Positions 1-8,356 of a stretch of 64,000 nt of DNA are shown here, piece after piece. The position numbers and the translations under genes were made by a program. Within the stretch, counting starts at the first letter, position 1, and each line of letters starts with the position of its first letter. This DNA is from JABDIY01 sp963751955 (GTDB lineage Bacteria; Actinomycetota; Acidimicrobiia; Acidimicrobiales; SZUA-35), in assembly GCA_963751955.1 (NCBI GenBank), contig CAVVWM010000001.1:62001-126000 (forward strand). Direction: 5' to 3'. The notes below the pieces were generated by a model. The model searched no databases. It had not been told where the DNA came from and was given only the letters and a program-made list of their open reading frames with translations.

Positions 1-1
1 G

Positions 2-916
2 CGATGGAGCGACTTCTGGTTTGCACCAAAATCAACGGCGAACATCACTTGGATACGAATCCTGCTGGGTTCCACATCCCTGGTGTGGGGCCTAGCCCTC
101 ATTCCTGATTTCAACACGTTCTTTTTCGCCGACGGTCTTTTTGCCGAACCAAGCTATGGCAACTACCGCACCGGAATCCTTCAGTGGTTTCGTGCCGATT
201 GGGCTGCTGTGGTCACCCTCACAGTGCTTCTGATGGCGGCAGTGTTACTGCTGTTCGGGAAGTTCGTCTGGCTCGCCGCCCCCATGCTGTTCTACTCGAT
301 GATGTCGCTTCAGCAAGACATTACGGTTCTGATGAATGCCAGCGACAACCTCCTTCGCTTGTGGGCGTTCTACTACGCGGTGTTTGCCATACTCACCCCT
401 TCCCGCTACGTGTCGCTTGGCCCACGCGGGATCAAGCGAGCCGACGGGAGTCGGCGCTGGCCCATCGGGCCAGCCTGGTTGCTTCGGGTCATGCAGCTTC
501 AGTTGACCGCCATCTACGTTGACACCGCAATCGAGAAATCGACCGGAACCCGCTGGCACAACGGGACGGCGGCCACGATTGCTTTAGGGCTCGAAGAGTT
601 CCAGCGGTTCTACATACCGGACTTCGTCAGAGAAAACATCATCGCAGGGAACATTGGAACGTGGCTGGCCATCGGTCTCGAGATCACACTTCCGCTACTG
701 CTCTGGAACCGGCGGACGCGACTGATCGGGATCGTACTGGGCGTCGGAATGCACTTCGTGTTCGACTATGCCATGCGCCTGGGATACTTCTTTCCCGGCA
801 TGCTCATCGGCTACATCGCCTTCATGCGCCCCGGCGACGCGACGGCGATTTGGGCGTTGCCACGCCGAACGCGAAGGCCTATGGCCTCTTCGGCCCCGGT
901 TATCAGTTCGGCGTAG
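2..916 (+). CDS. HTTM-domain membrane protein (5' end cut off by the window)
   Basis: The reading frame is open from the first bases of the window, so the true start lies to the left; about 304 residues are visible. The visible N-terminus (WSDFWFAP, then a hydrophobic stretch and an FFADGLF motif) looks like the start of the HTTM fold (horizontally transferred transmembrane domain, related to vitamin-K-dependent gamma-carboxylase). Several hydrophobic helices follow, with a conserved-looking H-[NG] region (TRWHNGTA) and a late H-F-V-F helix. HTTM proteins are multi-pass membrane proteins whose bacterial substrates are mostly unknown. The next gene begins 10 bp downstream on the same strand, so the two may be co-transcribed. 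The family call is fairly confident; the function is open. Confidence 0.75.
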   Translation, partial: RWSDFWFAPKSTANITWIRILLGSTSLVWGLALIPDFNTFFFADGLFAEPSYGNYRTGILQWFRADWAAVVTLTVLLMAAVLLLFGKFVWLAAPMLFYSMMSLQQDITVLMNASDNLLRLWAFYYAVFAILTPSRYVSLGPRGIKRADGSRRWPIGPAWLLRVMQLQLTAIYVDTAIEKSTGTRWHNGTAATIALGLEEFQRFYIPDFVRENIIAGNIGTWLAIGLEITLPLLLWNRRTRLIGIVLGVGMHFVFDYAMRLGYFFPGMLIGYIAFMRPGDATAIWALPRRTRRPMASSAPVISSA

Positions 917-926
917 CCTTGAGGAC

Positions 927-2343
927 ATGCACGAACGAGTCTTGGAACAATTCCGTTCGATTGTTGGAGAGAACGGTGTTCTGGTCGGCGATCAAATCTC
1001 TGAATTGCTGACCGAGCCCCGGAATGTCTATCGGGGCTCTGCGCTCGCTGCGGTTCGACCTTCCTCAACCGATGAAGTATCCGAGGTGCTACAGGTCTGT
1101 CTACGTGAGGACGTGGCAGTCGTGCCACAAGGGGGAAACAGTGGGCTCTCGGGAGGTGCAACCCCAGTTGTATCGGATCGCGAATGTATCGTGCTTTCGC
1201 TCACACGAATGAACCGCATCGAGTCGATCGATGCCGATCGCTGGACCATGACCGTCCAGGCCGGAGTCACGGTTGAAGCGCTACAGGAGGCGGCGGCGGA
1301 GAACAATCGGTTGTTTGCTCCAGATTGGGGAGCGCGGGGGACCGCGACCATCGGCGGTGCGATCGCTTGCGATGCTGGTGGAATGAACGTGCTGCGGTAC
1401 GGCAACACCCGTGAGCAAATCCTCGGCCTGGAAGTCGTCTTCCCCGACGGACGTATCTGGGATGGACTCAGGGCGCTGCGAAAGGATTCCTCGGGCTATG
1501 ACATCAAGCAGTTGTTCGTCGGTTCCGAAGGCACTCTGGGCGTCGTGACCCGAGCGGTGGTACGACTCTGGCCGGCAACCCCGCACTCGGTCACCTCCTT
1601 GGCGGCCGTCTCCGATATCTCGCGTCTGCCTGAACTGTTCGCGATGGCCATGTCAAGTGTGTCGGCATCCCTCACAGCCTTTGAGCTGATACCCAATGTT
1701 GGTATGGACCGGGTGTGTGAGGTCTTCGAGGTGAAGCGGCCGATCGAGGCCCAATCGGAGTTCTACGCCTTGATCAAGCTGGACTCGGGCACACCAGTGC
1801 TGGACCTGATGACCGACTTTCTCGAGTCCGCGGAGAGGAGCCATCTGATCTGTGATGCTGTGGTCGCCTCGACCCCACAACAGACAGCTCAGCTGTGGAT
1901 GATGAGAGACGAGCTTCCTCCACACAGCATCTATCGAGACACCCAACATGAAGGCCTGAAGATGGATACGGCCGTACCGCTCGATCGGATCGCTGACTAC
2001 CACCGTGTTGTCAATTCGATCGCCGAAGAACTCGTACCTGACGCCCTCTGCTACGGGTTCGGGCACGTCGGGGATGGAAACATCCACATGATGATCCTCC
2101 CGACCTCGCTCGATCAAGTCGCTGCCTTCGGAGAGAAGAAGCCGGAGCTGAAGAAGCGAATCGATGCTGCCACCGTTGCCGTGGGCGGAACTCTCAGCGC
2201 CGAACATGGGGTGGGCCAGGAATTGCGAAGATCGCGTGCGAGCTCAGAAGCCTGAGCTGGAGTGGGAAATCATGAACCAGCTGAAGCGGCTTTTTGATCC
2301 GAGCGGGATCATGAATCCCGGCAAGCTGTTACCTGATCCGTGA
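927..2343 (+). CDS. FAD-linked oxidase, GlcD / D-2-hydroxyacid dehydrogenase type (one frameshift near 2229)
   Basis: A flavoprotein of the glycolate oxidase GlcD / D-2-hydroxyglutarate dehydrogenase family, which oxidises 2-hydroxy acids and passes electrons to a carrier. The N-terminal PCMH-type FAD domain shows GGNSGLSGG at residues 69-77. The C-terminal domain has the metal-site motif GHVGDGNIH near residue 378 and EHGVGQE near the end. The ATG at 927 was chosen because GAGGAC lies just before it and the family N-terminus fits. The frame breaks after ELR near 2229: the frame in use stops at 2255, but another frame continues with RAQKPELEWEIMNQLKR to LFDP, GIMNPGK and a stop at 2343, exactly the family C-terminus. 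One extra base (or two missing) explains it. The restored length of about 471 residues is normal. Confidence 0.85.
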
Positions 2344-2360
2344 GGAGTCAGCCCGGTCAA

Positions 2361-3296
2361 CTACGGGTTCAGCACCACTTTGCCGAACTTTCCACCGGCC
2401 TTGAAGCGTTTGTATGCCTCCTCAACCTCGCCAAGGCTGAAACTGTCAGCGATCGGGATCCGGATCTTCCCGCTGTCCAGCAGAGGCAAGACGTGACGTT
2501 CGATCCGACGGGCGACTATGGCCCGCTGGGCGAGCGGGCGAGCTCGAAGGGTTGAGGCATACACTTTGGCCCGTTTACCCATCAGGTGAACTAGGTTGAT
2601 TTCCACCTTCGAACCTGCGCCAACCCCGATCACAGATATCCGTCCTTCGACCGCAAGAGCTTGGATGTTCCCCGGCCAATTCGGGGCTCCAACGAGTTCG
2701 AGAATGACATCGAAGAGTCCGGCGTCGACAAAATCAGCGGGATCGATGACCTCAACTCCAAAGGCAGCCACCTGTGATCGCACTGCTTGGTTTCGAACAG
2801 TTGCGGTAACCCGTGCACCGGCAGCGGTGGCGAGTTGGATTGCAGCCGTGCCGACTCCGCCGGCGGCGCCGTGCACACAGACCCGCTCGCCCATTTGGAG
2901 CCCAGCCTGGGTGAACAGCGCATCATGGGCGGTGGAAACTACTTCGGGAACACCACCCATGGCCGAGAGGTCGTGGACGGCGGCCACAGGTACTGCGAGG
3001 CTCTCATCCACTACGCACAATTCAGCCTGCCCGCCACCTGACACGACGGCCATCACCGTGTCGCCTACGTCGAAGCGCCGGCAGTCGCCCCCTCTGGCAA
3101 CCACCGTCCCAGCCAGCTCGAGCCCTGGTGTGTCGGGCGCGCCAACGGGCGGGGGATAATTCCCCGTTGCCTGCAGCATGTCGGCACCATTCAGGCCACA
3201 GCTAGCAACCTTGACAAGCAGCTCGGTCGGTTTGGGAATCGGGTCGTCAAGCTCGATCACGACAGGTAACGAATTCTCGAAACAAACCGCTCGCAT
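2361..3296 (-). CDS. Zinc-independent quinone oxidoreductase / alcohol dehydrogenase-like protein
   Basis: A medium-chain dehydrogenase/reductase of the NADPH:quinone oxidoreductase group, about 311 residues. The GroES-like N-terminal half carries GLNGADMLQATGNYPPP (residues 35-50), typical of the PIG3/quinone reductase branch. The nucleotide-binding motif HGAAGGVGT sits at residues 142-150. The Cys-rich structural zinc loop of true alcohol dehydrogenases is absent. The start at 3296 (MRAVCF) was chosen over a longer frame because the extra N-terminus has no family resemblance. A TetR regulator lies 43 bp upstream on the same strand, so the two probably form a small operon in which the regulator controls the reductase. 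The physiological substrate is unknown. Confidence 0.85.
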   Translation of the reverse strand: MRAVCFENSLPVVIELDDPIPKPTELLVKVASCGLNGADMLQATGNYPPPVGAPDTPGLELAGTVVARGGDCRRFDVGDTVMAVVSGGGQAELCVVDESLAVPVAAVHDLSAMGGVPEVVSTAHDALFTQAGLQMGERVCVHGAAGGVGTAAIQLATAAGARVTATVRNQAVRSQVAAFGVEVIDPADFVDAGLFDVILELVGAPNWPGNIQALAVEGRISVIGVGAGSKVEINLVHLMGKRAKVYASTLRARPLAQRAIVARRIERHVLPLLDSGKIRIPIADSFSLGEVEEAYKRFKAGGKFGKVVLNP

Positions 3297-3339
3297 CCAC
3301 GGATGGTAGCGAGGAGAGTTCGGGTCGGGTCGGATTACC

Positions 3340-3864
3340 CTATGAGTACGCATCGACAGCGGCATGCAGCATGTCGCTAGGGACTCCAGCCGCAGCCAGA
3401 GCCGCCAGCCCATGTCGAAGTGCAAGGGCGAGGGTTCCCCTGTCGAGGTTGCCGCCGTTGGTCGGGGAATCGATCATGGCGTTCCACTGAAGCTCAAGAG
3501 CTGAGGTGACCAACTCACGAGCGGGTTCGGGCAGATCAGGCAGCTCTGAACAACTGCGGACGAGCAGGCACGGAGCAAACTGATCGTTCCGTTGCAGACT
3601 GTCGATCGAGAGTCGGAGCTGAGTGGGGGTCGGCTCTCCTGCACCCACCGGGCACATCGTCTCCAGATATCGCTCGAGCGCGGCAGTGAACAGGCCATCC
3701 TTGCCGCCAAAGCGGCTGTACAACGAGCTTCGGGAACGGCCGGTGGCAACTACCAGCCGCTGAACCGACGTGCCCACGAACCCGTGGGTTCTGAACTCGT
3801 CGATCGCCGCATCGAGTGTGGCGTCGTCAGCGACATCGCTAGAACGATCGGTCTTGGCGGCCAT
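3340..3864 (-). CDS. TetR/AcrR family transcriptional regulator
   Basis: A 174-residue protein with an N-terminal helix-turn-helix of TetR type (residues about 29-58, GTSVQRLVVATGRSRSSLY followed by FGGKDGLF). The C-terminal ligand-binding half is all-helical and poorly conserved, as usual. The ATG at 3864 (MAAKTD) was preferred to an upstream frame extension without family features. It lies directly upstream of the quinone oxidoreductase gene in the same orientation and likely regulates it, probably as a repressor released by a small ligand; that role is inferred from position and family. Confidence 0.85.
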   Translation of the reverse strand: MAAKTDRSSDVADDATLDAAIDEFRTHGFVGTSVQRLVVATGRSRSSLYSRFGGKDGLFTAALERYLETMCPVGAGEPTPTQLRLSIDSLQRNDQFAPCLLVRSCSELPDLPEPARELVTSALELQWNAMIDSPTNGGNLDRGTLALALRHGLAALAAAGVPSDMLHAAVDAYS

Positions 3865-3937
3865 ATGGTTCCTTCGACACCGAGCCGCCCTCGTTTGAGT
3901 TCTTCGGTCGAGATAGGCCAGAGGGCCCAATTAGGCC

Positions 3938-4162
3938 TCAGTCGTCTCTCAACGCAACCGCGTTGGGTGTCACATTCACTTTCGGCTCGAACTCGGGCGA
4001 GACCATATGTTGGTCTCGCACGCCGATGATAGTGGCTTGAAGCTCAGCCGAGCACGCTGTACAGGGACCGTAGAGTCGTTCAGAAACCGGAGATCCGCAC
4101 CTAGGGCATGCGAACTCGATGTCAGCGGGGGTTGCGCTCAGATCGAGCTCGGCGTTACGCAC
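3938..4162 (-). CDS. Small zinc-ribbon protein
   Basis: A 74-residue protein with four cysteines in two CxxC knuckles (C19, C22, C34, C37; CPRC and CTAC), a typical zinc ribbon. The C-terminal half is hydrophilic with no recognised domain. The function is unknown; such short ribbon proteins can act in protein or nucleic-acid binding. It is transcribed leftwards in the same direction as TetR and MFS. Coding status is supported by the clean double-knuckle pattern and a fitting length. Confidence 0.7.
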   Translation of the reverse strand: MRNAELDLSATPADIEFACPRCGSPVSERLYGPCTACSAELQATIIGVRDQHMVSPEFEPKVNVTPNAVALRDD

Positions 4163-4202
4163 GCCAGCAGCCTAGTGCGGTATGGCCCCACCCTGGATGG
4201 AC

Positions 4203-5459
4203 CTACCGGCGCACCAGCTCGCCTTCAGCCAACGATTCGCTCGAGCCCGCTGAACTGGCTTGGCCCGACCGTGACTCAAGCGCCCCATAGATTGCCACGG
4301 CGCCGGTGGCGATCGCTCCCATGATCACCAAAGTTGGGCGAAGGCCGATCCGCTCGGCCAGAATCCCCAGCGGGAGCGCTGTCATGCCGAACCCTGCGAA
4401 CCCCAATTGCATGATGGACTGAACGCGGCCTTGGAACTCGTCTTCGGCTCTCTGCAATGCGAGTGTGTTCGACAACGTTTGGAATGTCGTGGTTCCGGCG
4501 CCGGCCAACACGGCGATTATCAGAGCGAGGCCGAAGACAGGAGCAGCCCCCAGGGCCATCACCATGAGACCGAAGAAGATCCCAGCCGAGGTCATGATGT
4601 TTTTTGCCCGATGGGAGTCGGCTAGTCCTGCAACCCAGAAACCCGCCAGAAGCGCACCCACCGACGATGCTGAGGTGAATATGCCAACCTCGGTTTCTGT
4701 GAGGCCGAACTCGCCTTCGATGAGAGCCGGCACGAAGCTGACGTAACTGAATGCAAACATCAGAACCGCAAAGGTGGTGAGGACGATGTTCCGAATGGCC
4801 GGGACGCCTCGAACGTATCGAATGCCATCGGCGATGTCGGCGAAGGGTCGGGCTCTTCCAGTCAGTGCAGCTGCGGGGTTGGGGAGCGCGAGGGTGAGAA
4901 TCAGACTGAACGCGGACAAGCCAGCCGCCACGATGTAGGCCCCGCCAATCCCGAAGGCAGCCCATCCTGCCAGCGCACCGGCAAAGCTCGGGGCAAATAC
5001 ACGCGACCCGTTCATGGCCAGCGACTGAAGGCTTATCGCGTTGCCAAGGTTGGCTCGCCCGACAAGGTCACTTGCCATCGCAACGCGAGCGGGTCCAAAG
5101 AAGCCGAACGCCGTCCCCTGGGCTACGCCTGCGCCCAAGAGCATCCAGAACTCCACTCGGTCGGTGAGGACAGCGAGGCCCATCAGCGCAGCGGAAGTGA
5201 CCAGCATTGTCTGGCTCACGAGCATCACGCCGCGCTTGGGAAGGCGGTCCGTCGCAACTCCTCCGAGCGGTGTTGAGACCAGAAGGGCGATTCCGAACAC
5301 GAAATAGACCAATCCCAGCGCATCTTTTCGGCCGGTCAAGTCCCATGCAAGAATGCCGCGGAGGAAGAACTGCATCTGAACACCCATGAAGCTGAACACT
5401 CCGCCGAACCACAGCGTTCGGAAGTCGCGTTGCTGAAGAGAGGCGAAACGATCCAACAT
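4203..5459 (-). CDS. MFS transporter, drug-efflux type
   Basis: A 418-residue integral membrane protein with about twelve hydrophobic segments and the MFS loop signature between helices 2 and 3 (LGGVATDRLPKRGVML), matching the G-x-x-x-D-R-x-x-R-R/K motif A. The LQQRDFRTLWFGG N-terminus is characteristic of the multidrug/enterobactin-exporter-like branch (DHA3). It probably exports small molecules in exchange for protons. The start at 5459 (MLDRFASLQQ) was chosen because it begins the conserved segment. No substrate can be inferred from the neighbours. Confidence 0.85.
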   Translation of the reverse strand: MLDRFASLQQRDFRTLWFGGVFSFMGVQMQFFLRGILAWDLTGRKDALGLVYFVFGIALLVSTPLGGVATDRLPKRGVMLVSQTMLVTSAALMGLAVLTDRVEFWMLLGAGVAQGTAFGFFGPARVAMASDLVGRANLGNAISLQSLAMNGSRVFAPSFAGALAGWAAFGIGGAYIVAAGLSAFSLILTLALPNPAAALTGRARPFADIADGIRYVRGVPAIRNIVLTTFAVLMFAFSYVSFVPALIEGEFGLTETEVGIFTSASSVGALLAGFWVAGLADSHRAKNIMTSAGIFFGLMVMALGAAPVFGLALIIAVLAGAGTTTFQTLSNTLALQRAEDEFQGRVQSIMQLGFAGFGMTALPLGILAERIGLRPTLVIMGAIATGAVAIYGALESRSGQASSAGSSESLAEGELVRR

Positions 5460-5561
5460 AACTGACCCAAAGTAGCCCCCATTTCTAGATTGGTTAGACT
5501 TGCAACGGTGGCGATCCGTCACAGCTTGATCGGATACGAGGGGGCGGCCAGAGCGGTTGGA

Positions 5562-6452
5562 TCAGATAGCGGAGCTGATCACCTCTGCGATTGTTCGCTG
5601 ACCGAGGGCGAAGTAGCCGGGGCGATCAGCAGAATTGGTCAACAACATCGCAGCGAAGGACACCGCCCACCCACTGGCCCGAGTCCACGTGTCGTCATCG
5701 TGGGGCAGAACGGAACGGGCAGCGTCTCGACCGGCGTGGTCGAGCACCATCCAGCAACCGACGAGGTCCGATGCGGGATCACCTGAAGTGATATCGCCCC
5801 AGTCGATCACCGAGGTGATTCTGCCGCCGTCCACCACCATGTTTCCCGCATGCGGATCCCCGTGAAGCCAAAGCGAAGGTCCCCGATGTGGTTGGGCTGT
5901 CAGAGCTTGTTTCCATATCTCCATGGCGGCTTCGGGCAGGAGACCCTGGCCTCGAAGCGACTGGAGAGCAGCACCGTCGCGGTCGGCTCGTTGTGCCAGA
6001 GGGATTCCTCGAAATCGGTTCTCGGGTGCGTTCGCCGGCGCAGGCGTGTGAAGAGCGGCGAAGAATCGACCCAGCCGGACCCCTTCGGCTTCGGTGTCTG
6101 TCACATGCGCGCTGATGGCGTCGGTACCAGCGATCCATCGCACGACGCTCCATGGCCATGGGAACAAATCTGATTGACTTCCGATCCGGAGAGGAACCGG
6201 AATTGGGAGTGGTAGCGACGGCGCGATCTGAGGTAGCCACGTCTGCTCATGCTCGATCAGCTCAGCAGCAAGCTGGCGGCGAGGCAGGCGCACGATCAGA
6301 TCCTTCCCCAGTCGAAACTGTGTGTTGTCCCAGCCATCAGCAAGAAACCTGACTTGGAGATGAGCCAGATCGGGATGCTGGGAGACCAGCAATGAGCGCA
6401 CTAGCGCTGGGGTGATGTTGACCTCTGCCCTCGGCGAATCTCGGGTCGTCAC
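5562..6452 (-). CDS. Aminoglycoside phosphotransferase (APH) family kinase
   Basis: A 296-residue small-molecule kinase of the APH/choline-kinase fold. The catalytic loop LHGDPHAGNM gives H197-G-D199 with the Mg ligand N204, and the metal-binding IDWGD motif has D217. The N-terminal lobe has the FLADGWDNTQFR glycine-poor loop and a Lys in the beta strand. Homologues phosphorylate hydroxyls on aminoglycosides, macrolides, sugars or other small molecules; the substrate here is unknown. It lies upstream of the MFS gene in the same orientation with about 100 bp between them, so an export/modification pair is possible but unproven. Confidence 0.85.
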   Translation of the reverse strand: MTTRDSPRAEVNITPALVRSLLVSQHPDLAHLQVRFLADGWDNTQFRLGKDLIVRLPRRQLAAELIEHEQTWLPQIAPSLPLPIPVPLRIGSQSDLFPWPWSVVRWIAGTDAISAHVTDTEAEGVRLGRFFAALHTPAPANAPENRFRGIPLAQRADRDGAALQSLRGQGLLPEAAMEIWKQALTAQPHRGPSLWLHGDPHAGNMVVDGGRITSVIDWGDITSGDPASDLVGCWMVLDHAGRDAARSVLPHDDDTWTRASGWAVSFAAMLLTNSADRPGYFALGQRTIAEVISSAI

Positions 6453-6569
6453 TCCACCAGTGTAGGGATACTCGAAAAGTCGGCCCCGACCCCGGCTTCC
6501 GCTTTGCCTAGCTGAGGTCGGGATGGTCTACCTACAGCGTCCTCTTGATCGATTTGCATCGGGACGGAC

Positions 6570-7232
6570 ATGGTCCGCATGCTGTACGCCGTGACCCGAC
6601 TACCCCCCGAACCAGCGGCACCTCTGATGCATACGCGTACCTATACCGTGAGGTCGTTCTACGAGCAGCCAGGAAAAATGCGGATGCGGGGGGCAATCTT
6701 GGACGAGAAGCCCGAACGCCTCTTCTTTCCTGAGGATGATGAACCATTGGCGATCCATCAGATGGTCGTCGACCTGGTTCTGGAGGTTCCGAACCTGAGG
6801 ATCAACGATGTCGATGTCGTGATGGAAGTGACCCCCCACCTTCATTGCACGAGTATCGAGGCGAGTTATGACCAGCTGATCGGACTCTCCATCGGCCGCG
6901 GATTCAATCGCCAGATCACTGAACGCTTTGGAGGTGTGAGTGGCTGCACCCATATCGGAGCTCTTCTCCGGGCGATGGCGCCGGTTGCCGTGCAGAGCAT
7001 GTGGAGCATGCACCACCTCGATCCGGAGAACTCGCCGATGGATCCCGCAGGAGAAGATGAGCAATCTCGTCGGGAGGCGATGGTGTTCAATCTCAACAGC
7101 TGCCACGTCTGGGATGAAAGCAGCGAGCTGGCTCAGACGGCGTTGCGGGGAGAATCGATCGGTATCCCGGTATGGGCCGAGCGTCGTTTGGAGAAGTTGG
7201 GACGACCGCTCCAAGACTGGTCAGGGTTCTAG
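6570..7232 (+). CDS. DUF2889-family protein
   Basis: A 220-residue protein matching the DUF2889 pattern: an N-terminal HTRTYTVRSFYE segment, an I-x-x-M-x-x-D-L motif (IHQMVVDLVL), an acidic strand INDVDVVMEV followed by C-x-S, and the G-x-S-G-C-T-H-I segment near residue 128, then a C-terminal FNLNSCHVWDESSE stretch. The biochemical role of this family is unknown. It ends tail-to-tail with the proline racemase-like gene, the two stop codons sharing the four bases CTAG at 7229-7232. Confidence 0.8.
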   Translation: MVRMLYAVTRLPPEPAAPLMHTRTYTVRSFYEQPGKMRMRGAILDEKPERLFFPEDDEPLAIHQMVVDLVLEVPNLRINDVDVVMEVTPHLHCTSIEASYDQLIGLSIGRGFNRQITERFGGVSGCTHIGALLRAMAPVAVQSMWSMHHLDPENSPMDPAGEDEQSRREAMVFNLNSCHVWDESSELAQTALRGESIGIPVWAERRLEKLGRPLQDWSGF

Positions 7233-8275
7233 TCCGGGGAAACCATCGGCCACGTGTCAGCGACCCGATAGCCGAGCGGCCAGGGATCTGATGGATCCAA
7301 CTGCAAGGTGGAGGTGCCCGTCCTCCAGGCTCGACCCGTAATTCGAGGCACGATCGCTGGTGTGCCCTCCACCTCCACGTCGGCAGCAATCGTCCCGACG
7401 AACGTGCTCCCGATCACGCTTCTCATCCGGAGCGTGTCGCCAACAGCCATGGTTCCTTGTGCGCTCATCAACGCCATTCGGGCCGAGACTCCTGTGCCGG
7501 TGGGGGACCGATCGAGCTTCCCAGGTTCGACGACGACCGTATTCGTCATTTCCAGAACTCCGTCCTCGGCGACTAGCGGTGGCTCAGCGATTTGGCAGAA
7601 CGAAAAATGATCCCACGCTGCGGAGGGGTGGTGAAAGCGCAACTGGAGGTTGGCTGCTTTGGTGATCGCTGAGCCGATGTCGGCGAGCTGCCGTGCCCTC
7701 GACGGCTCGATCGGAATCCCGATATCGGCGGCATCAACCATGACGAAGCTATCCCCGCCGAATGCGGTGTCGACTCGAACACTGCCTAGTCCTTCGACTT
7801 CGAGAAAGACGTCTCGTTGGCTCGCAAACGATGGCACGTTCTCGATTGTCACCTGTGTGACTTTGCCGTTCGCGCAGCGAGCGACTGCGGTCACGAGACC
7901 TGCTGGCGCCTCCAACACAACAGTGGTCGTCGGCTCCACCATCGGAACGATGCCTGTCTCCAGAACAACGGTTGCAACACACATGGAGTTGGAGCCTGAC
8001 ATCAGCGGGGTGTCCTCGGGTTCCATGATGATGAAGCCGATGTCGGCATCGGGATGGACCGGAGGAACGAGCAGATTGGCATGGCGAAACACTCCGCCGC
8101 GGGGTTCGTTCAGTATGTATCTGCGCAGGGCCTGGTCCTGCTGGATCCAGGCCGCTTGCAGTGCAATGGTCGCTCCCGACGGTGGCTCCACGCCACCCAC
8201 GATGACGTCACCTACCTCGCCCTCGGCATGGCAGTTCACAATCTGAATCGGCCCGTCGAACCGTGGTAAGGACAT
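7229..8275 (-). CDS. Proline racemase-family protein with substituted catalytic residues
   Basis: A 348-residue member of the proline racemase / hydroxyproline epimerase / trans-3-hydroxy-L-proline dehydratase superfamily, which acts on free proline or hydroxyproline with a pair of active-site residues facing the alpha carbon. The two positions are readable: the first site, usually MCGH, is MSGS (Ser93), and the second, usually SPCGTG, is SPTGTG (Thr259). The substrate-binding GGDSFVMVDA segment (residues 173-182) is present. Family knowledge ties Cys/Cys to racemases and epimerases and Cys/Thr to dehydratases; a Ser/Thr pair is atypical, so activity cannot be assumed. The start at 8275 (MSLPRF) fits the family; longer frames upstream do not. 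Confidence 0.82.
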   Translation of the reverse strand: MSLPRFDGPIQIVNCHAEGEVGDVIVGGVEPPSGATIALQAAWIQQDQALRRYILNEPRGGVFRHANLLVPPVHPDADIGFIIMEPEDTPLMSGSNSMCVATVVLETGIVPMVEPTTTVVLEAPAGLVTAVARCANGKVTQVTIENVPSFASQRDVFLEVEGLGSVRVDTAFGGDSFVMVDAADIGIPIEPSRARQLADIGSAITKAANLQLRFHHPSAAWDHFSFCQIAEPPLVAEDGVLEMTNTVVVEPGKLDRSPTGTGVSARMALMSAQGTMAVGDTLRMRSVIGSTFVGTIAADVEVEGTPAIVPRITGRAWRTGTSTLQLDPSDPWPLGYRVADTWPMVSPD

Positions 8276-8356
8276 GTCCCGTTCTACCGCATGAAGCACC
8301 GTCACGGGCTCGGCAGAGCATTTTGACCGAACCGGTGTTCCCGCTACGTTCAACCA
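8276..8356. promoter_or_regulatory. Divergent intergenic region between the racemase-like and BNR genes
   Basis: These 81 bp separate two genes that point away from each other and must hold both promoters and ribosome binding sites. No clear operator palindrome was seen. The call rests on arrangement only. Confidence 0.35.
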
